From NCBI RefSeq assembly GCF_014203735.1, contig NZ_JACHJQ010000011.1, forward strand, positions 124,001 to 188,000: 64,000 nucleotides of DNA, given 5' to 3'. This DNA comes from Actinophytocola algeriensis (GTDB lineage: Bacteria; Actinomycetota; Actinomycetes; Mycobacteriales; Pseudonocardiaceae). Position 1 is the first letter of the stretch. Every line of letters begins with the position of its first letter. Shown one piece after another: positions 10,867 through 20,895 of this stretch. A program made the position numbers and the translations under genes. The notes under the pieces are model-generated. The model was not told the origin of the DNA, did not search any database, and was given only the letters and a program-made list of their open reading frames with translations.

Positions 10867-11267
10867 CTTCAGGTTCCGGCCCATCGTTCTTCGGGCCGGA
10901 CTCGGTTTACCAGCAGGCCGACTGGCAGGCGACCACCGAGGTCGTCGCCCAGCCCTCCGAGCCGAACGAGCCGGGTGGGCGGGGCGAGGACTTCGGCAAG
11001 TCGTCGCCCGTCGGCCTGCTGGTGCTGCTGCTGTTCTTCATCGCGGTCGCGTTCCTGGTCCGCTCGATGACCAAGCACCTCAAGCGGGTGCCGGAGTCGT
11101 TCGACAAGGAGCCCGGCGACACCAAGGACGGCCACGCCAAGGACGGCGACACCAAGGACGGCGACACCAAGGACGGCGACACCAAGGACGGCGACACCGC
11201 CGAAGCCGACGCGGAGCCGAAGCCCGATCAGGTCGCCGAGGCACCCGCCGACGACAAGAGGAGCTAG
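10863..11267 (+). CDS. Single-pass membrane protein with GDTKD repeats, coupled to mca
   Basis: A 134-residue protein. A hydrophilic N-terminus is followed by a transmembrane helix at about residues 49-66 ([20 protein letters not shown]), a basic stretch [10 protein letters not shown], and then a charged tail with four or five consecutive GDTKD-type repeats encoded by 15-bp tandem repeats. The ATG overlaps the mca stop (ATGA), indicating translational coupling, as for Rv1083 after Rv1082. Function unknown. The repeat tract is probably length-variable between strains. Confidence 0.82.
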   Translation: MTSGSGPSFFGPDSVYQQADWQATTEVVAQPSEPNEPGGRGEDFGKSSPVGLLVLLLFFIAVAFLVRSMTKHLKRVPESFDKEPGDTKDGHAKDGDTKDGDTKDGDTKDGDTAEADAEPKPDQVAEAPADDKRS

Positions 11268-11299
11268 CGCCTGGTGGCCCTGGGTCGGGACCCACACTC

Positions 11300-11956
11300 T
11301 CAAATCCGGGGAGGCGGGCTGGCCATCCCCGCCTCGTACGCGGTGATGGCCGCCTGGACGCGGTTCTGCACGTCCAGGTTCCGCAGGATCGACGTCAGGT
11401 GGGCCTTCACGGTCCCCTCCGCGAGGTGCAGCTCCCGCCCGATCTCCTGGTTCGACAGCCCGCGCCCGACGAGCGCGAGCACGTCCCGCTCCCGCGGCGT
11501 GAGCGAGCTGACCTTCTTCCGCGCGGTGGCCGGCCTGGTCAGCTCGTTCGTGCGCAACCCGGCGATGACCCGGTGCGCGACCCTCGGTGACAGGTAGGCG
11601 GCCCCGTCGGCCACCGCACGCACCGCGATCAGCAGCTCCCGGGGGTCGGCTGCCTTGAGCAGGAACCCGCTGGCCCCGTCGGCGAGGGCCCTGGCGACGT
11701 AGGCGTCCTCGTCGAACGTCGTCAGCATCACGACCGGCACCACCCCGGCCAGCTCCGCCGCGGCGGCGAGCCCGTCGAGCCGCGGCATGCGGATGTCCAT
11801 GAGCACGACGTCGGGCCGGTGGGCGTGGGCGAGTTCGACGGCCTCGCGCCCGTCGGCCGCCTCCGCGACCACCGTGATGCCGGGGTCGGTGGCGAGCACG
11901 GCCGTGAGCCCGGCACGGATCATGGCCTCGTCGTCGGCGAGCAGGACACGGATCAC
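11300..11956 (-). CDS. NarL/LuxR-family response regulator
   Basis: A 218-residue regulator. The receiver domain (residues 1-120) has the acidic pocket LADDE, phospho-acceptor Asp54 in VVLMDIRMP, and Lys in FLLKAADP. The C-terminal LuxR-type helix-turn-helix reads LTPRERDVLALVGRGLSNQE then GTVKAHLTSILRNL. Its GTG start overlaps the kinase stop (GTGA), so kinase and regulator are co-translated. An inverted repeat GAGGCGGG/CCCGCCTC at 11311-11335 overlaps the stop and may terminate the operon. The regulated genes are unknown. Confidence 0.92.
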   Translation of the reverse strand: MIRVLLADDEAMIRAGLTAVLATDPGITVVAEAADGREAVELAHAHRPDVVLMDIRMPRLDGLAAAAELAGVVPVVMLTTFDEDAYVARALADGASGFLLKAADPRELLIAVRAVADGAAYLSPRVAHRVIAGLRTNELTRPATARKKVSSLTPRERDVLALVGRGLSNQEIGRELHLAEGTVKAHLTSILRNLDVQNRVQAAITAYEAGMASPPPRI

Positions 11957-12873
11957 GTGAGCGGCACCTCGGCGGTCAGGTCGAAGCGGCCGTCGCCGAG
12001 GGTGGTGTCGAGACGGCCGCCGAGCAGCCGAAGCCGTTCCCGCAGCCCGACGAGCCCACTGCCGGCCAGTCCTGGCGGCCCGTCGGCCGTGTTCGACACG
12101 ATGAGCCGGGCGACCCGGTCCCGCACCGCGAGCGTGATGGTGACGGGCGCCCCTGGCGCGTGCCGGGCGGCGTTGGTGAGCGCCTCCCGGACAACGCGGC
12201 GGACGGCCTGGTCGACGAGGTCGGGCAGGGGTGCGAACTCCTCGACGTGCACGGTCATGCCTGCGGCACGGGCTCGTTCGACGGTGTCGGCGACGGGTGG
12301 CGCGTCGTCCCGGTCGCGCAGCATCGCGATGGTCTGCCGGAGCCGGTCGGTGGCCGAGACGGCGAGCGCCCGCAGCTCACCGGCGGTGCGCTGGTGCGTG
12401 ACTCGGAGATCGGGCGACAACTCCATCGCCCCGGCCCGCAGGGCGATGAGCGCGAGCTCGTGCCCGAGCGAGTCGTGCAGGTCGGCGGCGACCCGGCCGC
12501 GTTCGGCGAGCCGAGCCCGCTCGGCGACGTGCTCCTGCTCGCGCTCCAGCTGGCGCACCCGCTCCCGCTCGGTCTCGACGAGGAGCGCCTGCTGCCGCCG
12601 GTACCGCCCGGCAAGCCACGGCAGCACCACGACGACGCCGAGGAGCAGCAACGTGGAAAAACCTTCGGGGAAGCTCACGCGGACGACGACCCCGCCCCCG
12701 CCGAGGACCGCGACGCCACCGAGGATCCGCCAGGCGTACCGCTCTTCGACACGGCGTCCGTGCAGGTAGGCGAGGACGCCGAGCAGGAGGTAGGCGGCGG
12801 CCCGCCAGACGGGCATGCTTTCGACGTCCAGCCCGCCGACCAGCCCGAGGACGGCGAGCACCCCGAGGCTCAC
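11953..12873 (-). CDS. Two-component sensor histidine kinase (HisKA_3 type)
   Basis: A 306-residue kinase. About four short transmembrane segments in the first 120 residues (VLAVLGLVGGL, AAAYLLLGVLAYL, GGVAVLGGGGVVV, TLLLLGVVVVLPWL) lead to a coiled linker rich in Arg and Glu. The dimerisation motif ADLHDSLGHELALIALRAG carries the phospho-His, and the ATPase domain has the N box ALTNAARHAPG and G box GSGLVGLRERL. I chose GTG 12873 because it overlaps the stop of the upstream serine hydrolase (GTGA); the open frame continues to 13083. No extracellular sensor domain is present, so the sensed signal is probably at the membrane or from its coupled hydrolase. Confidence 0.88.
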   Translation of the reverse strand: MSLGVLAVLGLVGGLDVESMPVWRAAAYLLLGVLAYLHGRRVEERYAWRILGGVAVLGGGGVVVRVSFPEGFSTLLLLGVVVVLPWLAGRYRRQQALLVETERERVRQLEREQEHVAERARLAERGRVAADLHDSLGHELALIALRAGAMELSPDLRVTHQRTAGELRALAVSATDRLRQTIAMLRDRDDAPPVADTVERARAAGMTVHVEEFAPLPDLVDQAVRRVVREALTNAARHAPGAPVTITLAVRDRVARLIVSNTADGPPGLAGSGLVGLRERLRLLGGRLDTTLGDGRFDLTAEVPLT

Positions 12874-14333
12874 GAGGCCGACCTTAACCGCACGACCCGC
12901 GCGACGAAGACCGCGAGCCCGGACACGGCCGCGGCACCGAGCACCACGGTCAACGGCAACGCGAAGTAGAACAGCTGCGCCCACAACACCGCGCGTCCGG
13001 CGCTGATGAACGAGACGACCTGCGGGTAGAGGACGAACAGCAGCGCGGGCACCAGACAAGGCACCAACCGCAGGCAGATCCACCCCCAGCGCCGAAGTTG
13101 TCCACAGCCCACCGAGTTATCCACAGCTGAGCCCTGCCCCATGGCGTTCACCCCCACCACCTGATAGACTGGCAAGGCGGGACGCCCCCGGGACAGGGTG
13201 GGGGTCGGGGTGTTTGCGGTCGTGATCTTCATGCGGCGGGTTGCCCACCTGTTTGCCCTGGTCACGCCTAGTGTGCCCAGTGTCAGCGCCGCCACGCCGA
13301 TCGCCGCCAGCACCCACTCGAACAGTTGTCTCGAGCCGCCCGGTGTCCCCGGGGCCTCGCCTCTCGTGAGCGCCACCAGCCCGGCCAGGATGTCGCCCGT
13401 CTCGTCGGTCAGGCCCGCCCCGTTGGTCATCACCGCGTACCCGTGACCCGTCGCCGGGTCGATGGCCTGCATCGCGTTGTACGTCCACAGGTTCCCGCTG
13501 TGCACCAGCAGCCCGTTCTCGCCGGGCGACCAGCCCATGCCGTACTCGTCCACCTCCGACGGCTCGTGCATCGCCGTCAGCATCGAGCCGGGGAACGGGC
13601 CGTGGCCGTTCTGCGCCACGAGCCACCTGCCCATGTCGGCCGCTGTCGTCACGACCGCGCCGGAACCGTTCACCTCGGGCCCGCCGTCCAGTTCCGGCCG
13701 CGAGAACCACAGGCCGAACAGCGAGTTGTAGCCGTCCGCCGCCGGTCCGCCGACCGTGGAGTCACGCATGTCCAGCGGCTCGAACACCGCCTCCCGCACG
13801 TACTCGTCGAACGGCAGGCCCGACACGACCTCCACGAGCCGTGCCGCCAGGTCGTAGTTCGCGTTGCTGTACGACCAGGCCGTGCCGGGCGGCGCCGCCA
13901 GGGTCGCGTCGAAGAGGTCCGCGTACTCGGCGAGCGTCCGCGCCGACTCCAGCTCGCCGATGTTCACCGATGGGTCCGCGAGCCCGGACGTCTGGTTCAG
14001 CAGCTGCCGCACGGTCACCCCGCCGGGCACGTTCGGCAGCCGCACCGGGTCGTCCAGGCCGAGCCGCCCGTCCTCGACGAGCGTCATGACCGCCGCCGAG
14101 GTGAACGACTTGCTCACCGACGCCACCCGCATCGGCGTGTCCGCGGTGACCGGCCGCCCGGTCGAGTCGTGCCCGGCACCGGTCGCGTGCACGACCCGGT
14201 CGCCGTGGGTGACGGCCACGGACACGCCGGGCAGCCCCGTGTCGTCCAGGGCCTGGGCGAGAAAGTTGTCGATCGACGTCGGCGCCGGTGCGGGCGAAAC
14301 CGCCAACACCAGCCCGACCACCAGTGACCTCAT
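12870..14333 (-). CDS. Serine hydrolase (class C beta-lactamase / D-Ala-D-Ala carboxypeptidase fold) with C-terminal membrane segments
   Basis: A 487-residue protein with a short N-terminal signal (MRSLVVGLVLAVSPAPA). The catalytic domain has Ser-x-x-Lys in ASVSKSF, Tyr-x-Asn in WSYSNANYD and the His-x-Gly triad equivalent in LVHSGN. A C-terminal part follows with three hydrophobic helices. Between the first helix and the other two lies a stretch of about 45 residues of odd composition (from TTANTPTPTLSRGRP to GCGQLRRWG), encoded by DNA carrying two DnaA-box-like sequences; it looks like an in-frame insertion. The gene is translationally coupled to the kinase and regulator that follow. Likely an extracytoplasmic peptidase or esterase; antibiotic hydrolysis is possible but not shown. 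Confidence 0.82.
   Translation of the reverse strand: MRSLVVGLVLAVSPAPAPTSIDNFLAQALDDTGLPGVSVAVTHGDRVVHATGAGHDSTGRPVTADTPMRVASVSKSFTSAAVMTLVEDGRLGLDDPVRLPNVPGGVTVRQLLNQTSGLADPSVNIGELESARTLAEYADLFDATLAAPPGTAWSYSNANYDLAARLVEVVSGLPFDEYVREAVFEPLDMRDSTVGGPAADGYNSLFGLWFSRPELDGGPEVNGSGAVVTTAADMGRWLVAQNGHGPFPGSMLTAMHEPSEVDEYGMGWSPGENGLLVHSGNLWTYNAMQAIDPATGHGYAVMTNGAGLTDETGDILAGLVALTRGEAPGTPGGSRQLFEWVLAAIGVAALTLGTLGVTRANRWATRRMKITTANTPTPTLSRGRPALPVYQVVGVNAMGQGSAVDNSVGCGQLRRWGWICLRLVPCLVPALLFVLYPQVVSFISAGRAVLWAQLFYFALPLTVVLGAAAVSGLAVFVARVVRLRSAS
13098..13125. promoter_or_regulatory. Pair of DnaA-box-like 9-mers inside the serine hydrolase gene
   Basis: TTGTCCACA (13098-13106) and TTATCCACA (13117-13125) lie in the same orientation 19 bp apart. 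Both match strong DnaA boxes. A further TTATCCACA is at 14421-14429, with a weaker TCGTCCACA at 14378-14386. Binding is inferred from sequence only. Confidence 0.45.
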
Positions 14334-14339
14334 GCCGCC

Positions 14340-14805
14340 GACGGTACGAACCCGCAGGTCAGCGCCGGATCCGCCATTCGTCCACAGCCACCCCTGACGA
14401 TCGTCGGGGGTGGCGCCGAGTTATCCACAGGCAAGATCGACACCGTCACCCCGTTGACCGTCAACCACGCCAGCCGCGACCCCCGCGTACGCAGGCGTCA
14501 CCCCGCCCGGCGCGGCCCCACACGTGGCCGTCATCGCGACGACCCTGATGCCGTTGGCGAGCAAGGAGAGCGGGGGCCCCGGAACACGCGCGGCCCGTCC
14601 CGCTGCTCCTTGTCCTCGGCGATCCCGAACCGCGTGTTCGGTTGCGCCGCACGGACTTCCGCCATGGTTGTTGCGCACGTTCGCGAGCGCGGGGTCCATG
14701 CGGCGGGCATGGACGAGACGGCGGCACGGCCACTGCCCTGATCGCACCAATCGGCGCCCGACGGGGCGCGCGGCGGCACCGGCAGGCAAGTGGCAGGCTG
14801 GTGGT
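14340..14805. other. Intergenic stretch with DnaA-box-like sites and possible gene remnant
   Basis: No intact gene is visible. Near the left end lie TCGTCCACA (14378) and TTATCCACA (14421), separated by a small inverted repeat around CGATCGTCGGGGGTGG. On the minus strand about 14430-14680 reads, with one frame change, [20 protein letters not shown] and then [20 protein letters not shown], ending at a stop near 14415. This may be the decayed 3' part of a secreted-protein gene; it weakly resembles a trypsin C-terminus but lacks GDSGG. The right end must carry the promoter for the DUF255 gene. Confidence 0.3.
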
Positions 14806-16812
<2,007 letters not shown>

Positions 16813-16900
16813 GCTTCCTCTCTACCGAGTCGGCGGGTTCCGTCCGCCGACAGTGAACCTGTGCCCACTCTCAGCACGCCTTCCGTAACCTCGGTATCGG

Positions 16901-16916
16901 TGTAATCATGTAAACA
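16901..16916. promoter_or_regulatory. Imperfect palindrome upstream of the RG-rich protein gene
   Basis: TGTAATCATGTAAACA, symmetric around CATG, lies directly before the AAGGAGG ribosome site of the gene at 16929. It could be an operator; no regulator is assigned. Confidence 0.35.
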
Positions 16917-16928
16917 AGGAGGTGCGAC

Positions 16929-17531
16929 ATGGGACCGAGAGGACACCGCTGGGGTCCGGGGCGCGGCTGGGGCGGTCCTGGTGGCCGGGGTAGCGGCCGG
17001 GGCGGCTGGCAGCAGGCCGACCTGCCGTCGGCGGACGACGCGTCCGCCTGGTTCTCCGGCAGGCTGCCGGACCGCTGGTTCACCGAGTCGCCCGTCGTGG
17101 TCGTCGACCGGGAAGAGATCACCGTGGTCGGCACGCTGCCGCCACTGGAGGGCGAGTTCGCCGACGACGCGGCCCGCGCGGCCGCCGAGTCCGGCCGCAT
17201 CAGCAGGTTCCGCGAGGACACCCGCGAGGAGCGCATCGAGATCGCGCGCCAGGCCGAGCACCGCTACGGCCGCAAGGTCGCGTGGGGCGCGAAGCTCGGC
17301 AGCACGGAGGAACTGTTCACGACCCTGTCCGTGCCGGTGATGACCCGGCTGCGGCAGGAGGAGCGGCTCGTGCTCGACATCCTGGTGGACGCGGGCGTCG
17401 CGCGATCCCGGTCCGAGGCCCTGGCCTGGGCGGTCCGCCTCGTCGGCGAACACGCGGACGAGTGGCTGTCAGAACTGCGCGAGGCGATGTCGAAGGTCGA
17501 CGACCTACGCGCGAAGGGCCCGGAGCTGTAG
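16929..17531 (+). CDS. Conserved actinobacterial protein with RG-rich N-terminus
   Basis: A 200-residue protein. The first 28 residues are Gly, Arg and Trp-rich (MGPRGHRWGPGRGWGGPGGR), as in nucleic-acid-binding tails. The middle has SPVVVVDREEITVVGTLPP, and the C-terminal half is helical, with RQEERLVLDILVDAGVARSR then SEALAWAVRLVGEHADEWL, which looks like a ribbon-helix-helix or small helical domain. AAGGAGG lies 6 bases before the ATG. I do not know a characterised member. The 3' end overlaps the convergent MFS gene by 27 bp. Confidence 0.75.
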   Translation: MGPRGHRWGPGRGWGGPGGRGSGRGGWQQADLPSADDASAWFSGRLPDRWFTESPVVVVDREEITVVGTLPPLEGEFADDAARAAAESGRISRFREDTREERIEIARQAEHRYGRKVAWGAKLGSTEELFTTLSVPVMTRLRQEERLVLDILVDAGVARSRSEALAWAVRLVGEHADEWLSELREAMSKVDDLRAKGPEL

Positions 17532-18653
17532 CCCGACCCCGGTCAGCACGACCAGGATCACCAGGCAGAACGCGGTCAGCCCGGTGGTGAGCGACACCCA
17601 CCGGGCGGCCGCGCCGAGCCCGAGGACCGGCAGGGTCAGCCCGACGTACCCGGCGAGGAAGATGCCCGCCGCCGCCTCACCACGCGCGGTCGGCTCGGCC
17701 ATCCGGGCCGCCGATCCCATGGCGCCCTTGAACAACAGGCCCGCGCCCGCCCCGGCGAGCGCCCCGGCCACGACGAACAACACGAGCGATCCGGCGACCC
17801 CGGCGAGCAGCAGCGCCACCACACCGGCCACGAGCGCGGCGACCCCGGCGGTGAGCTGCCTGCCGAGGTCCAGCCGCCCGGACCAGAGCTGTGCGAGCAC
17901 TCCGGCGAGGAACACGACCGCGGTCACCGCCCCGGCCAGCGCGGCCGACGTGGTGCCGACGCTCGCGGAGAGGATCTTCGGCGTCAGCGACGTGAACAGC
18001 CCGAACAGGGCGAACGCGGTGAACGCCCCGGCCGCGGTCACGGCGTAGCGCCGCCGGTGTGGCCGCGGCACGGACACCCGCTGTGGCCGGTAGCGCCGCG
18101 ATGTCGCGGTCACGGTTTCGGGCACCAGCCCGATCGCCAGTGCGCTCGACACCAGCAGCACGAGGAAGACGACGTACACGGTGGTCAGCGGCCCGCTGAC
18201 GTACTGCGCGAGGAACCCGGACACCAGCGGCCCGAGCCCGAGCCCGCCGAGGTTCGCGGCGGTGGCGACGTGCCCGGCCCGCCGCGTGCCGGGCGCCAGC
18301 TCGGCGAGGTGCGCGGTGGCGGTCGCGGTGATGAGCCCGATGCCGAACCCGCAGACGACCCGGGCGACGATCAGCAGCGGCAGCGCGTGCCCGGAGAGGA
18401 ACAGTGTTGCGGAGAGCACTTCGAGCAGCACGCCCGGCAGCAGCACCCGGCGGCGGCCGACCCAGTCGGACACGTGCCCGGCGAGGAAGAGGCTGATCAG
18501 CACGCCGATCGCGTAGGCGGAGAACGCGACGGTGACCATCGAGGTGGGGAACCCGTCGACGGCCTGGTAGAGCGGCCAGAGCGGCGTCGGCACGGTGGAG
18601 AACGCCATCGCGACGAGGAACGTGGCCGCGACGATCCAGAACCCGGATTTCAT
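17505..18653 (-). CDS. Major facilitator superfamily transporter
   Basis: A 382-residue, 12-helix transporter. The MFS motif between helices 2 and 3 reads AGHVSDWVGRRRVLLPG, and GFGIGLITATATAHLAELAP lies in helices 4-5. The N-terminus FWIVAATFLVAMAFSTVPTP is typical of drug/sugar-efflux MFS proteins. I chose ATG 18653 (MKSGFWIVAATF), although GGAGG sits only one base upstream; ATG 18680 would add nine residues. It is divergent from a LysR gene, which probably controls it. The substrate is unknown. Confidence 0.88.
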   Translation of the reverse strand: MKSGFWIVAATFLVAMAFSTVPTPLWPLYQAVDGFPTSMVTVAFSAYAIGVLISLFLAGHVSDWVGRRRVLLPGVLLEVLSATLFLSGHALPLLIVARVVCGFGIGLITATATAHLAELAPGTRRAGHVATAANLGGLGLGPLVSGFLAQYVSGPLTTVYVVFLVLLVSSALAIGLVPETVTATSRRYRPQRVSVPRPHRRRYAVTAAGAFTAFALFGLFTSLTPKILSASVGTTSAALAGAVTAVVFLAGVLAQLWSGRLDLGRQLTAGVAALVAGVVALLLAGVAGSLVLFVVAGALAGAGAGLLFKGAMGSAARMAEPTARGEAAAGIFLAGYVGLTLPVLGLGAAARWVSLTTGLTAFCLVILVVLTGVGLQLRALRA

Positions 18654-18723
18654 GCCTCCAGCGTGTGCTCGCGGAGCCATCCTGAAAAGCGATGATTTCC
18701 GATGATTACCATCTAGAATTGAG

Positions 18724-19578
18724 ATGGTGGAGCTGAGACAGCTGGAGTGCTTCCTGGCGGTGGTCGACGAGGGCACGTTCACGGCGGCCGCGGCCCGGCT
18801 GCGGGTGGTGCAGTCGGCGGTGAGCAGCACGATCAAGGCGCTGGAGCGGTCGCTGGGCGTGTCCCTGTTCGACCGCGGCCCGGGCCGCCCGGCACTGACC
18901 GACGCAGGCCACCGCCTGGTCCCCGAGGCCCGCCGCATGCTCGACCTGGCGGCGACCGCGGCCGAGGCCGTCCGGACCGAGCTGACGGGTGAGCTGCGTG
19001 TGGGCGTCATGTCGTCGGTGGGCCCGGTCGACCTGCCCGGGGTGCTGGCGCGCTATCGGGCGGTCCATCCTCGGGTCAGGGTCCACGTGAAGGTGATGCC
19101 GAGGGGCTCGGCGGACCTGTCCGGGGCACTGCGGACCGGACGCCTGGACGTCGCGTTCATCTCGGCCCCGGCCACCCCGGACCTGGCACTGACGCTGATC
19201 GCCCGCGACCCGATGTTCCTGCTGTTCCCGCCCGGCCACCCACTGGCCGACGCGCCACTGTCCCTGGCCGACCTGGCACACGAGACGTGGATCGACGGCC
19301 CGGAAGGCTTCGGAAACCGCACGATCGTGGACGCCGCGTTCACCGCGGCCGGCTTCACGAGGGAGGTCGCCCTGGAGGTGGCGGACTCGAGCTGGGTCCC
19401 GGGCTTCGTCGCGGCCGGTCTGGGGATCGGCTTCGTACCAACGGGAATCGCGATCCCCGAGACCGTCCACAAGCGACAACTGGCGGAGCTGCGCTGGCCC
19501 CTTTACGTGGCCACCACGAAAGACCGCGCCGACCGCCCGTCAGTGCGGGCGTTCACGGAACTGGTCAGGGCCGGCTAG
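18724..19578 (+). CDS. LysR-family transcriptional regulator
   Basis: A 284-residue regulator. The N-terminal winged helix reads MVELRQLECFLAVVDEGTFT, then RVVQSAVSSTIKALERSLG and LFDRGPGRPALTDAG. A periplasmic-binding-like effector domain follows from about residue 88 (GELRVGVMSSVGPVDLPGVL). It diverges from the MFS gene across about 70 bp that hold the near-repeats GATGATTTCC and GATGATTACC, a likely operator region. Local control of the transporter is inferred from this arrangement. No clear Shine-Dalgarno precedes the ATG. Confidence 0.9.
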   Translation: MVELRQLECFLAVVDEGTFTAAAARLRVVQSAVSSTIKALERSLGVSLFDRGPGRPALTDAGHRLVPEARRMLDLAATAAEAVRTELTGELRVGVMSSVGPVDLPGVLARYRAVHPRVRVHVKVMPRGSADLSGALRTGRLDVAFISAPATPDLALTLIARDPMFLLFPPGHPLADAPLSLADLAHETWIDGPEGFGNRTIVDAAFTAAGFTREVALEVADSSWVPGFVAAGLGIGFVPTGIAIPETVHKRQLAELRWPLYVATTKDRADRPSVRAFTELVRAG

Positions 19579-19592
19579 CGAGGGCGGGCGCC

Positions 19593-20123
19593 TCAGTGCG
19601 CGAACTCCCAGCGAGTCGCCCCGTGCGGGTCGGCACTGGCCACCCCGAACGCGGTGTGCAGGACGAGGCGGTGCAGGTGCCACGGCGGCGGCCCGGCACT
19701 GGGCGCGGTGAAGGGCGCGGTCAGGGCGTCGCCCTCAACCGTGGCTGGCCAGCCCCCTCCCCGGTAGGCAGCGGCCACCAGCTCGAGCGTCTCGGAGTCG
19801 GTGACCCGGAACGCCTCGCCTTCGAGCACGAGATCGATACCCCGCAACCGGGTCGACACGGTGCAGGCGGGGTTCTTCTCGAGGTTCCGCGCCCGCCGGG
19901 TACCGGGCCCACTGACGAAGTGCAGCGCGTCATCCACCCAGACGGCCCCCACCCCAGCGGAATGCGGCCGCCCGTCAGGCCGCACGGTCCCGACGAAGAA
20001 CGTGAGGTCGACGTTGGCCGAATCGGCGACAAGGATGTCCCGCGGCCTGCTCCAGGGCAGTGCAGCGGACCCGTACTGATCGAGACTGGTGGAGGAGATG
20101 GGCTCGTTCGTGGTGTGAGTCAT
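19593..20123 (-). CDS. Pyridoxamine 5'-phosphate oxidase-fold (FMN/F420-binding) protein
   Basis: A 176-residue split-barrel protein. Family features are TFFVGTVRPDGRPHSAGVGA, VWVDDALHFVSGPGTRRARN, LEKNPACTVSTRL and a C-terminal HRLVLHTAFGVA. Such proteins bind FMN, F420 or haem and include many reductases of unknown substrate. ATG 20123 (MTHTTNEPISSTSLDQYG) is preferred over the upstream 20159 start. It lies between the LysR gene and hemolysin III and shows no operon link beyond a 42-bp gap. Confidence 0.8.
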   Translation of the reverse strand: MTHTTNEPISSTSLDQYGSAALPWSRPRDILVADSANVDLTFFVGTVRPDGRPHSAGVGAVWVDDALHFVSGPGTRRARNLEKNPACTVSTRLRGIDLVLEGEAFRVTDSETLELVAAAYRGGGWPATVEGDALTAPFTAPSAGPPPWHLHRLVLHTAFGVASADPHGATRWEFAH

Positions 20124-20165
20124 GCCAACGCGTCGAACGACCCCAACCGGAATCGACACCCGGTT

Positions 20166-20843
20166 TTACGGATACATGGCGAGCCAGATCGCGATGTAGT
20201 GCGACGCCGCGGCGAGGACGGTCGCCGCGTGGAAGAACTCGTGGTGGCCGAAGATCGTGGGCCACGGGTTGGGCCAGCGGGTCGCGTAGAAGACCGCGCC
20301 CAGCGTGTAGAACGCGCCGCCGACCAGCAGGAGCACCAGTGCCGCCACGCCCGCGTGTGCCAGCAGCTCCGGCAGCACGAAGACCGCCACGTAGCCGAGC
20401 GCGATGTAGATCGGTGTGCCGAGCCAGCGGGGCGCGTGCGGCCAGAGCATCTTCAGCGCCACGCCGAGCACCGCGCCGCCCCACACGACGCCCAGCACGA
20501 TGTAGCCCGTGGGCTGGGGCATCGCCAGCAGGGAGAACGGCGTGTACGTGCCCGCGATGAAGATGAAGATCATCGAGTGGTCGAGGCGTTTCATCCACGC
20601 GCGTACGCGCAGGCTCACCCACCACCGCCGGTGGTACAGCGCGCTCACGCCGAACAGGCCGAGCACGGTCACGCCGTAGACCGACGTGGCGACCGCCGCG
20701 GTGGCGGACACGGTGGATGCCGACACCGAGATCAGGGTGGCGCCCAGCACCAGGGACACCCAGAACGACCAGTAGTGGATGACGCCCCGCATGCGGGGCT
20801 TCACATGCTTGGCTGGAGGCTGGTTCATCGTCGTGGCTGGCAC
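20166..20843 (-). CDS. trhA: Hemolysin III / PAQR-type membrane protein (TrhA)
   Basis: A 225-residue, seven-helix protein of the bacterial hemolysin III family. It retains SALYHRRWW, LDHSMIFIFIAGTYTPF and FGHHEFFHAATVLAAASHY; the Ser and the His residues of these motifs bind zinc in the PAQR fold. In bacteria the family affects membrane lipid homeostasis. The GTG at 20843 lies 7 bp after a TAACCT -10-like element, so the message may be leaderless; ATG 20828 is the alternative. It corresponds to Rv1085c in the conserved order. Confidence 0.9.
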   Translation of the reverse strand: MPATTMNQPPAKHVKPRMRGVIHYWSFWVSLVLGATLISVSASTVSATAAVATSVYGVTVLGLFGVSALYHRRWWVSLRVRAWMKRLDHSMIFIFIAGTYTPFSLLAMPQPTGYIVLGVVWGGAVLGVALKMLWPHAPRWLGTPIYIALGYVAVFVLPELLAHAGVAALVLLLVGGAFYTLGAVFYATRWPNPWPTIFGHHEFFHAATVLAAASHYIAIWLAMYP

Positions 20844-20895
20844 ACAACCCAGGTTACGGGACCGTAGGTAGACCTTCAGAACGCTGTGAAACGGC

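Noticed and set aside
13085-13210. Frameshift splitting the serine hydrolase into two genes
   Set aside because: The frame is continuous and the downstream helices are good membrane segments, so an in-frame insertion is simpler.
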